Shown here piece by piece: positions 33,025-40,813 of a DNA stretch of 64,000 nucleotides; position 1 is the first letter of the stretch, and every line of letters starts with the position of its first letter. The DNA is taken from contig NZ_JAPCHV010000016.1 in NCBI RefSeq assembly GCF_026107645.2, positions 60,112-124,111 on the forward strand. Reading direction: 5' to 3'. The notes under the pieces were generated by a model, which did no database searches, was not told where the DNA came from, and worked only from the letters and a program-made list of their open reading frames with translations. The translations under genes were made by a program, and so were the position numbers. The stretch is from Flavobacterium sp. MFBS3-15 (GTDB lineage: Bacteria > Bacteroidota > Bacteroidia > Flavobacteriales > Flavobacteriaceae).

Positions 33025-33485
33025 TATTGCCTGCCTTCAAACCGATAGTCAAAAGCCCCTTCCCGCAGGTGGATTCCATGCTGCAGCCAGGCTTTAAGGC
33101 ATGCCAGGAAGTTGGCCCAGCCCTCGGTATTGCCCTTCAGCCAATTGATTCCGGCCTCGTTGTTGGGGGCGCTTTTCTCGGTAACAATAACAACTGTATC
33201 CTCGCCTTTGGGTGTCAGGGTTATTTCCACAAGCATCTCATTATCAGCATTATCCCAATGATAAGAGACATACTCATCCTGTATTACCTTACCTACGCGT
33301 ACAGGTACATCCATATCAATTTCCGGAAAGCGCCAGGTAATGGTTTTGCCTTCTTCCATCCTCCCGGATGACTGGGAAATAAAGTAATTAGACATCTGCT
33401 CAGGATTCACAACAGCTTCAAAAACCTCATTTACAGGCTTCTGTATCTGGATTCCTGCTTTGATTTCAAGTGTTTCAGGTTGCAT
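33024..33485 (-). CDS. SRPBCC domain protein, first gene of the ArsR operon
   Basis: 153 residues of the Bet v1/START fold: TLEIKAGIQIQKPVNEVFEA at the start, TWRFPEIDMDVPVRVGKVIQ mid-protein, MLVEITLTPKGEDTVVIVTE, and GWANFLACLKAWLQHGIHLR near the end. Cytoplasmic, with a hydrophobic ligand pocket expected; ligand unknown. ArsR and SRPBCC are a recurrent pair in which SRPBCC lies next to the repressor. Here SRPBCC comes first, and a second SRPBCC gene follows the ArsR gene. Confidence 0.88.
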   Translation of the reverse strand: MQPETLEIKAGIQIQKPVNEVFEAVVNPEQMSNYFISQSSGRMEEGKTITWRFPEIDMDVPVRVGKVIQDEYVSYHWDNADNEMLVEITLTPKGEDTVVIVTEKSAPNNEAGINWLKGNTEGWANFLACLKAWLQHGIHLREGAFDYRFEGRQ

Positions 33486-33505
33486 AGTTCAATATTTAAT
33501 TAAAA

Positions 33506-33553
33506 GTAACCGTTTGGTTACACAAATATAAGAAACCATTTGGTTACACAAAA
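33506..33553 (-). promoter_or_regulatory. promoter-operator of the SRPBCC-ArsR operon
   Basis: Read on the minus strand: -33 TTTTG (33549-33553), an 18-base spacer, then -7 box TATATTTG (33523-33530). Palindrome GTAACCGTTTGGTTAC (33506-33521) sits just downstream at the expected start site; a second, GAAACCATTTGGTTAC (33532-33547), fills the spacer. Their centres are 26 bases apart and they share TTTGGTTACACAAA. This is the classic placement for repression by an ArsR dimer, presumably the operon's own product. Confidence 0.7.
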
Positions 33554-33590
33554 TATTTTTGATACAATTTTACATTCGCTATATTTGGAC

Positions 33591-34139
33591 ATGAAAAAAA
33601 TCATTCTTTCCCTTGCGCTGCTGGCGTTGCTGTCGTGCAAAGACGATTCGGTAAAGCCGGTAAACGGAACCGAAATAACCACTGAACAAGCCGGCGATTC
33701 TGCAAATGCGGTAACTGAAAAAGCTCACGATCAGTCTGTTGAAGATGAGATAATTGTACTGCAAAAAAACATAACCAACTCCACTCCTGCCGACCGGAGA
33801 AGCCTGTTGCAGCGCTACCTCTCCTATTCAGATAAAATTGATGGTGCAGTAGCTGAAATTTACAGTCTTTTTGCTTACGAGTATGAGCAGGAACATACAG
33901 CCGACTTCTATTCGGTGCTCCAGGATTCGGATACCGATATTATAGTACAATGGGCCGATGAGGCCTCCGCCGAAATTGCCATACGCATTGAGACCCTGGC
34001 GGAAGCCGAAGCTTTTTTACAAGACCTGAAGCACACCAACGAAGCAAAGATTACAGCCCTTGAACCCGCCCAGACGGAACTGTTTAATTTATATCATAAA
34101 CAACTGGAGGAGAAGGTATACAACTACATTCAAAAATAA
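33591..34139 (+). CDS. hypothetical lipoprotein
   Basis: 182 residues from ATG 33591 (MKKIILSLALLALLSC, lipobox LLSC); upstream codons to 33540 lie in the ArsR promoter and are not used. The mature protein is acidic, helical and rich in Glu, Ala and Gln, with a likely coiled-coil run (EAEAFLQDLKHTNEAKITAL). No family recognised. TATATTTG (33580-33587) ends 3 bases before the ATG, with TTTTTG 18 bases ahead of it: an almost leaderless message is predicted. The stop overlaps the next lipoprotein gene by one base. Confidence 0.78.
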   Translation: MKKIILSLALLALLSCKDDSVKPVNGTEITTEQAGDSANAVTEKAHDQSVEDEIIVLQKNITNSTPADRRSLLQRYLSYSDKIDGAVAEIYSLFAYEYEQEHTADFYSVLQDSDTDIIVQWADEASAEIAIRIETLAEAEAFLQDLKHTNEAKITALEPAQTELFNLYHKQLEEKVYNYIQK

Positions 34140-34882
34140 TGAAAGGAAAACTACTCTTACTGCTCTCCATAACCGGTTTGCTCTGCACATCGTGCCTTTC
34201 AATCGGTTTGCACATGATTGGGGCTTACGATAAGGAAGCAACTGTTTCGCACTACACTAACGGTGACAAAGATGTAGCCTATATACCGATGAAACACATT
34301 GGGCCTAAGGAGTTTTACAGGAATGTAAAAAGGAAGGTTGACTCCTTACAGGCTGAGGGATACATTGTATATATGGAGAGTGTCCGCGTAACCGACTCTC
34401 TCACGCCACAGCAAAAAGACACATTAAAATGGAAAATCAGAAAGCTTACAGGAATAAACATAACCTCTTCGGGTTATATTGACACCATAAACGGCACATT
34501 AATGGGTTACAAATTTAAAAACAGGAAAGGACTTGTCAACCAGCCAAAATACTATGCCCTGGGGGTGGATACTATTAAAGGCCGTATCGTAGATGTACCG
34601 ATGAACCATCTGGTGCGGGTATATGAAAACGAATATGGCCCGATCATACTGAACGATTGCGACTATGCATCGCCCTTCGACACAAAATATAACTGTGGCA
34701 AGATTAACAGCAATGAATCGAATGCCATGATACTGGACTACCGAAACAGCTACCTTGCCGGCACGATCTCAGATGAACGCTCTAAAAAAATTGCCGTATT
34801 ATATGGCGCCCTGCATGAAAGCGGCATGTATAAAGAACTAAAAATGCGTGACTCTGCCTGGGTTCGCAAACCAAGACAATGA
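34139..34882 (+). CDS. hypothetical lipoprotein
   Basis: 247 residues; signal MKGKLLLLLSITGLLCTSC gives the lipidated Cys. The mature domain is beta-rich, with PMKHIGPKEFYRNVKRKVDS and KGLVNQPKYYALGVDTIKGR. I do not recognise the family. It overlaps the preceding lipoprotein gene by one base (TAATG) and the following pseudouridine synthase gene by 4 bases, so three unrelated-looking genes are coupled. Outer-membrane anchoring is expected from the +2 residue being Leu. Confidence 0.75.
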   Translation: MKGKLLLLLSITGLLCTSCLSIGLHMIGAYDKEATVSHYTNGDKDVAYIPMKHIGPKEFYRNVKRKVDSLQAEGYIVYMESVRVTDSLTPQQKDTLKWKIRKLTGINITSSGYIDTINGTLMGYKFKNRKGLVNQPKYYALGVDTIKGRIVDVPMNHLVRVYENEYGPIILNDCDYASPFDTKYNCGKINSNESNAMILDYRNSYLAGTISDERSKKIAVLYGALHESGMYKELKMRDSAWVRKPRQ

Positions 34883-35448
34883 GCCACCGCCATTTCATCA
34901 TATACAAGCCTTATGGCTACCTGAGCCAATTTACCTACAACCTTAAACGCACCAAAAAGCTGCTGGGCGAGCTGTATGATTTTCCAGAAAATACTATGGC
35001 CATCGGGCGTTTGGACGAAGACTCTGAAGGGCTCCTCCTGCTCACAACAGATGGCATGATGAGCGAGATCGTACGGAGCAGGAAAGTAGAAAAGGAATAT
35101 TACGTACAGGTAGATGGCACGGTAACTGAAGAAGCTATAGAACAGCTTAAAGACGGTGTGGAGATCGGCTTTAAAGGGACGCGGTATGTTACTAAACCTT
35201 GTGAAGCATCAATTTTACATGAAACCCCTGCATTTCCCGAAAGAGGAAAGAAGATTCGCGATGAGCGCCACGGCCCTACTTCATGGCTCTCGGTAACCGT
35301 TACCGAAGGCAAGTTCCGGCAGGTACGAAAAATGACCGCGGCAGTTGGTTTTCCTACGCTTCGGCTGGTAAGAGTGCGCGTAGGCAACGTCGCTTTGGGC
35401 AGGTTGCAGCCAGGAGAGGTGACGGAGGTCGGAGGGTTTGATGTGTAG
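34879..35448 (+). CDS. rRNA pseudouridine synthase, RluE/RsuA-like
   Basis: 189 residues. The catalytic motif GRLDEDSEGLLLLTTDG has Asp in the GRLD consensus; KEYYVQVDG and GKFRQVRKMTAAVGFPTLRLVR are the typical second and third motifs. No S4 domain, as in RluE, which isomerises U2457 in 23S rRNA of E. coli. Start overlaps the lipoprotein gene (ATGA). The 250 bases after it hold palindromic repeats, then tamB. Confidence 0.9.
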   Translation: MSHRHFIIYKPYGYLSQFTYNLKRTKKLLGELYDFPENTMAIGRLDEDSEGLLLLTTDGMMSEIVRSRKVEKEYYVQVDGTVTEEAIEQLKDGVEIGFKGTRYVTKPCEASILHETPAFPERGKKIRDERHGPTSWLSVTVTEGKFRQVRKMTAAVGFPTLRLVRVRVGNVALGRLQPGEVTEVGGFDV

Positions 35449-35487
35449 AAACACGGATGACACGGATTTTCTACAGGCAGGGTGTAG

Positions 35488-35588
35488 AGACGTTGCACTG
35501 CAACGTCTGACATAATTTATATACCGCAAACGTTGCAGCGCAACGTTTAATATAATTGATGTATAGCAGACGTTGCAGCGCAACTTCT
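35488..35588. repeat. three 21-bp palindromes at exact 40-bp period
   Basis: Palindromes start at 35488, 35528 and 35568: AGACGTTGCACTGCAACGTC(T), AAACGTTGCAGCGCAACGTT(T), AGACGTTGCAGCGCAACTTC(T). The two 19-base intervals (35509-35527, 35549-35567) resemble each other (ATAATTTATATACCGC, ATAATTGATGTATAGC). So this is a decayed tandem repeat of a 40-bp palindromic unit rather than CRISPR. It lies between the pseudouridine synthase gene and tamB, with the tamB promoter region following (35589-35698). Confidence 0.8.
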
Positions 35589-35698
35589 CTACAACAAATC
35601 CAAGCAACCATATCTATGTAATAGAGATAAATATTGTAAGATTTTTTAGCAAAACTTTAGAATAAAGCTGTTCATTTAATGCCTATTTTTAACACTAA

Positions 35699-38600
35699 AT
35701 GAATGCAAAGGTCAAAAAATATTTACGTAAAGCCGGAAAGATAGTCCTGTGGATAATAGGTTCCGTTATTGGGTTGTTCCTGCTACTTGTATTGTTGCTC
35801 CAAATCCCTTATTTTCAGAATCTGGCTAAAGATGAAGCTGTCAGCTATTTGGAGGGTAAAATAGGCACTAAAGTCGAGCTCGACCGCATCGAGATCGGCC
35901 TGCCGAAAAAGGTGATACTGGAAGGCTTTTACTTTGAAAGCCAACAGGGCGACACGCTGCTCGCCGGCGAGAAACTGGCAGTAGACATCAGCCTTTTCAA
36001 GCTTTTTAGCAACGAGGTAGAGATCAATTCGATTAACCTTGAAGGCATTACTGCGAATGTAAAGCGCAATAAAGACTCGGTTTTCAACTTCGACTACATC
36101 ATCAGGGCTTTTGCTTCGGACAAGCCAAAGGACACGACATCGGCCCCGATGAAATTTTCAATAGATAAGATTAACCTTGATCGCATTAAGATCAGGTATG
36201 ATGATGCTATTACCCGGAATAACCTTGCTGCAAGCATTGGACATTTTGATACCCGCATTAAGACATTTGACCTTGAGAAGCTGGAGTTTGAAATTCCAAA
36301 AATAACCCTCGACGGCCTCAAACTCACTCTTGAACAGGGTATGGTTGCACAGGTGGCACAATCGACCCAGAAAGCAGCTGAGGAAGCCTCGAAGCAACCC
36401 AACCTGAAGCTGAAACTTGGCGTGTTAGCGCTCTCCAATATCGACATTGGCTATGACAATGAGGGCAGCCGCCTCGATACAGGTATAGTATTGAAAACAC
36501 TGAACCTTGATGTTAACGAAATTGATCTCAGGAAACAATTGATTGACCTTAAAAGCCTTGAATTAAAAGGGCTTAAAGGCCAGCTTGCTTTCGGCAAATT
36601 TGAGAAGCAGGTACAGGAGGCGCTCCCGGCACAATCGGCAGCGGTACAGCAGGCTCAGTGGAAATTCAAATTGGGGAATACCGATATTGATGATGTAGCA
36701 TTTAAATTTGACAACCAGAATTTTGCCCCGGCAGCCAAAGGCATCGACTACAACCACCTTGACATTTCTAACCTGACGCTGAACGCTAAAGATTTTTCGT
36801 ATGGCCCGGATGCCATTTCGGGAAATATTGACAAGTTTACTTTAAGGGATAAAAGCGGTGTGGACATTAAAGAATTGCGTACCGAGTTCTTTTACGGGCC
36901 AAAGGGTGCCGAGCTGAAAGGACTGTACCTTGAAACTCCAAGTACTTTATTGAAAGACCAAATCATCGTATCCTATCCTTCACTTGAATCGCTGCAAACC
37001 GACATTGGCGAGCTTGGCGTAAATGCTAATCTGGAAGGCAGTAAGGTTGGTTTTAAGGATGTGCTGCTTTTTGTACCTACACTGGCCGACACACCGCCGT
37101 TTAAGGGCAACCCGAATGGTACACTGAACATAAGCAGTAGAATGGAAGGAAAGGTGAAAGACCTGTATATAGCCAATCTTGAAGTGAGCGGCATTGGGTC
37201 GACTTCCATCACGGCAAGTGGCAGGATTAAGGGGCTGCCGGACGTGAAAACTGCTTACATGGACCTGAATGTAAAAGCATTCCGCTCGACGTCTAAGGAC
37301 ATCAACAGCTACATTCCACCCGGTACAATACCTGCCAACATACAGCTTCCGGCAAACCTTTTGGCGAAAGCCAAATTTAAAGGTACACTTGAAAATTTCA
37401 GTACCAACATAAATCTCGTGAGCAGTTTTGGCAATGCCAATGTAAAAGCCACATTTGATCAAAGGCGAAAAAATTATGAACGCTATGATGCCGATGCAGA
37501 CATACAGAACTTCGATATAGGGAAGTTGATAAAGAATGATTCCCTGGGTAAAGTCACATTAAAAGCTAAAGTAAAAGGAACAGGCTTAAACCCGCAGACA
37601 GCGAATGCTTTGGTGGATGGGAAACTGGCTAAAGCAGAATTTAACGGATATACTTATCGCGACCTGGCAATCAATGGCAAAATAAATAAAGGTGCCTTCG
37701 ATATAAAGGCTGCAATGGACGACCCAAACCTCGATTTCCAGCTCGTTGCAAGCGGTGGGTTTAAAGATAAATATCCTAATGGAAAAATACGCCTGAATGT
37801 TGACATTGCCGACCTCAACAAGCTCAACCTTCATGCAGGACCGCTAAAACTGCGCGGCAACGTTGATGCCGATATTGCCGACGCCGATCCGTATAACCTG
37901 AACGGCACCATTAGCCTGCACCATTTTATGTTTGCCAATGCCGAAGAGGAGTTTGCGCTGGATTCCATTAGTATTGTCGCGTTGACTAAACCCGATACTA
38001 CTTCCATTACTTTGCAATCATCTGTTGCCCGCGCCAAAATAACTGGTAAATACAATGTTGCCGAAGTGGGTACAGCAGTGTCCAATACATTTACGAAGTA
38101 TTATAATAGTAATCCGTCAGCACAAAAAAAAACCACAAGCCCGCAACAGTTTGACATAGAATTAGTTATTGACAACGATCCTGTACTTTACAAGCTCATT
38201 CCGGCGATTGAAAGGCTGGAGCCGATAACTATGAAAGGTGCATACAACAGTGTGAACGACAGCATCGTACTGAACGGAAGCATACCCCGGGTTGTATATG
38301 GTAATTATACCATTTCGGGTGCGAAGATCGATATTAAAAATGAAGAGGATGCACTGGCTTACAACGTGGTGATCGACCAGGTGCAGGGCGAGCAATTCGT
38401 ACTTCCACATACCAGCCTTACGGGTAACATTAAGGACAATACTATTTTGTATACACTTCGTATAGAGGATGCTAAAGAAAAGGAACAATACCTGGTTACC
38501 GGACAGTTGAGAGCCAATGAGGGCAACACCGAATTGCAGCTGAATCCCGATGGCCTAAAACTGAATTATGAACCCTGGGATGTTGCTGTAGACAACCTGC

Positions 38601-40813
38601 TGCGTTTTGGTAAAGATGGTATTTATGCGAACAATTTTGAAATAAGCAATGAAGGTGGGGCAATTAAGCTGCAATCACAATCGGAAGCGCCAAACAGCCC
38701 ACTAAATGTAGAGCTACGAGACTTTAAGATCGAGACGCTCACCAACATGATCCAGAAGGATGACCAGAAATTCAAAGGGACGATAAACGGTACGGCCGAG
38801 GTGCGCGACCTGACGCAAAGCCCGGTGTTTGTAGCCGACCTGGACATTACCGATTTTGCCGTGGCGAAAGATACCGTGGGTAACATTAAAGTGCTTGTAA
38901 ATAATGAAGTAGCGAATACATACGCTGCCAAAGTGGAAATAACAGGCCAGGACAACCAGGTAAACCTTGACGGCAATTACAATACCACCGGGCAGAATTT
39001 TGACCTCGACCTTAATATTGAAAAGCTAAATATTGCCAGTATACAGGCGCTGAGCTTCGGGCAGGTTAAAGATTGCGAAGGCTACCTTTCAGGACGTTTT
39101 GACATTACCGGCACGGCGAGTGACCCGAACATCAGCGGCAACCTGAAATTCAACGATGTGGTGCTGAGGGTAACGCAGCTGAACTCGAAGTTTAAAGGCA
39201 TGAACGATAATATTACCGTTAATGAAAGCGGCATACGTTTCGATAACTTTGACATCGAGGATGAAAAGAATAACCAGCTGACCATCAACGGTACTATCGC
39301 GACCACCGATTACAGGGATTTTGCCTTTAACTTAACGGTGGATGCGGAGAATTTCAGGGCGGTAAACTCGAAGGCAAAAGACAATGATTTTTATTACGGC
39401 AAGCTGTTCATCGATACACACCTCAATGTAAAAGGCACTATGAACGCCCCTGTGATTGACGGCGACCTCAAGGTAAACGAAGATACCGAGTTTACTGTGG
39501 TACTCCCCCAGCAGGATCCATCGATTGCCGACAGGGAGGGTATAGTAGAGTTTATCGACCAGGACAACATGGAAATGCAACAGCGCCTTAAAATCGAAGA
39601 AACTGTGAACGCTACCCAGTTTAAAGGAATGGATGTTTCTGTAAACATACAAATTGTAAAAGAAGCTGAGCTAAACCTCGTTATAGATAAGGGTAATGGT
39701 GACTTTCTACAACTAAAGGGTGAAGCAGACCTCACGGGCGGCATTGACCAATCAGGAAAAACCACATTGGCCGGCCGTTATGAATTTGACGAAGGAGCGT
39801 ACCAAATGACCTTTAACCTCATCAAACGAAAATTTGATATTCAGAAGGGAAGCTATATCCTTTGGACAGGTGAACCTACAGAGGCCGATGTGAACATTAC
39901 TGCCGTATACAAGGCTGATATCCCCCCTATTGACTTGGTTGAGAATCAAATAACCGACCCTGCCAGAAGAAACATGTACAAGCAGAAAATTCCAATCCAT
40001 ACACTCCTGAAAATAAATGGTGAACTGCTTAAGCCTGAACTTTCATTCGACATTATCGTACCCGAAGGGAATTATAATGTTGCCCCTTTTGTGCTGGCTG
40101 ATACTAACACCAAACTGGCACAGATACGCGAACAGCCTTCGGAACTCAACAAGCAGGTGTTTGCAATATTACTGCTAAACCGATTTATAGGCGAAAATCC
40201 ATTTGCCAGCGAAGCAGGCGGAACCAGCGGTGAGGCACTGGCCAGACAGAGTGTGAGTAAACTCCTTTCGCAGCAGCTGAACAACCTTGCAGGTGACCTC
40301 ATCAATGGGGTTGAACTGAACTTTGACCTTGAAGCTACTGAAGATTATACCACCGGGCAACAGGAAAATCGTACCGACCTTAATGTAGGCATATCCAAAA
40401 GACTACTGAACGACAGATTAAAAGTGACGGTAGGCAGCAGTTTTGGGCTGGAAGGCCCACAACAGGCAAATGAGGAAACCACCAACATTGCAGGTGATGT
40501 TGCTGTAGACTACCAACTTACTAAAGATGGTCGCTATATGGTAAGGGCATACCGAAAAAACGAATACCAGATAGCGTTACAGGGACAGGTAGTGGAAACC
40601 GGGGTTGCTTTCATTATTACCATGGACTATAATAAATTCAGTGAACTATTCCACCGAACTGAGGAAGAAAAAGAAGCAGCAAGGCAGGAAAGAGAGCGAA
40701 GAAAACGCGAAAGAGAAGAAAAAAAGAGGAGAAAAACAGAGGCTGAGCAAAAAGGAGATAAGAAGGATGACTTGCCACCAAACAGCACTAATGAAGAAGA
40801 TGAGAATAAATAA
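35699..40813 (+). CDS. tamB: TamB-like translocation and assembly module protein
   Basis: 1704 residues. N-terminal membrane anchor (residues 15-38, IVLWIIGSVIGLFLLLVLLL) then a very long beta-rich, presumably beta-taco-like region spanning the periplasm, and a C-terminal DUF490-type domain (LSQQLNNLAGDLINGVEL, then KRLLNDRLKVTVGSSFGL). The last 60 residues are a Lys/Glu/Arg-rich tail. TamB works with TamA/TamL in outer-membrane protein assembly or lipid transport between membranes. It is followed by tamL, overlapping by 23 bases. Length is in the usual Bacteroidota range. Confidence 0.92.
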   Translation: MNAKVKKYLRKAGKIVLWIIGSVIGLFLLLVLLLQIPYFQNLAKDEAVSYLEGKIGTKVELDRIEIGLPKKVILEGFYFESQQGDTLLAGEKLAVDISLFKLFSNEVEINSINLEGITANVKRNKDSVFNFDYIIRAFASDKPKDTTSAPMKFSIDKINLDRIKIRYDDAITRNNLAASIGHFDTRIKTFDLEKLEFEIPKITLDGLKLTLEQGMVAQVAQSTQKAAEEASKQPNLKLKLGVLALSNIDIGYDNEGSRLDTGIVLKTLNLDVNEIDLRKQLIDLKSLELKGLKGQLAFGKFEKQVQEALPAQSAAVQQAQWKFKLGNTDIDDVAFKFDNQNFAPAAKGIDYNHLDISNLTLNAKDFSYGPDAISGNIDKFTLRDKSGVDIKELRTEFFYGPKGAELKGLYLETPSTLLKDQIIVSYPSLESLQTDIGELGVNANLEGSKVGFKDVLLFVPTLADTPPFKGNPNGTLNISSRMEGKVKDLYIANLEVSGIGSTSITASGRIKGLPDVKTAYMDLNVKAFRSTSKDINSYIPPGTIPANIQLPANLLAKAKFKGTLENFSTNINLVSSFGNANVKATFDQRRKNYERYDADADIQNFDIGKLIKNDSLGKVTLKAKVKGTGLNPQTANALVDGKLAKAEFNGYTYRDLAINGKINKGAFDIKAAMDDPNLDFQLVASGGFKDKYPNGKIRLNVDIADLNKLNLHAGPLKLRGNVDADIADADPYNLNGTISLHHFMFANAEEEFALDSISIVALTKPDTTSITLQSSVARAKITGKYNVAEVGTAVSNTFTKYYNSNPSAQKKTTSPQQFDIELVIDNDPVLYKLIPAIERLEPITMKGAYNSVNDSIVLNGSIPRVVYGNYTISGAKIDIKNEEDALAYNVVIDQVQGEQFVLPHTSLTGNIKDNTILYTLRIEDAKEKEQYLVTGQLRANEGNTELQLNPDGLKLNYEPWDVAVDNLLRFGKDGIYANNFEISNEGGAIKLQSQSEAPNSPLNVELRDFKIETLTNMIQKDDQKFKGTINGTAEVRDLTQSPVFVADLDITDFAVAKDTVGNIKVLVNNEVANTYAAKVEITGQDNQVNLDGNYNTTGQNFDLDLNIEKLNIASIQALSFGQVKDCEGYLSGRFDITGTASDPNISGNLKFNDVVLRVTQLNSKFKGMNDNITVNESGIRFDNFDIEDEKNNQLTINGTIATTDYRDFAFNLTVDAENFRAVNSKAKDNDFYYGKLFIDTHLNVKGTMNAPVIDGDLKVNEDTEFTVVLPQQDPSIADREGIVEFIDQDNMEMQQRLKIEETVNATQFKGMDVSVNIQIVKEAELNLVIDKGNGDFLQLKGEADLTGGIDQSGKTTLAGRYEFDEGAYQMTFNLIKRKFDIQKGSYILWTGEPTEADVNITAVYKADIPPIDLVENQITDPARRNMYKQKIPIHTLLKINGELLKPELSFDIIVPEGNYNVAPFVLADTNTKLAQIREQPSELNKQVFAILLLNRFIGENPFASEAGGTSGEALARQSVSKLLSQQLNNLAGDLINGVELNFDLEATEDYTTGQQENRTDLNVGISKRLLNDRLKVTVGSSFGLEGPQQANEETTNIAGDVAVDYQLTKDGRYMVRAYRKNEYQIALQGQVVETGVAFIITMDYNKFSELFHRTEEEKEAARQERERRKREREEKKRRKTEAEQKGDKKDDLPPNSTNEEDENK

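Noticed and set aside
35488..35588. CRISPR-like array of three 21-bp repeats with 19-base spacers
   Set aside because: Repeats are palindromic and degenerate, the two spacers resemble each other, there are only three units and no cas gene.
40605..40790. Extended N-terminus for TamL starting inside tamB
   Set aside because: The extension is a frame-shifted shadow of the Lys/Glu-rich tamB tail and would bury the lipoprotein signal that begins at 40791.
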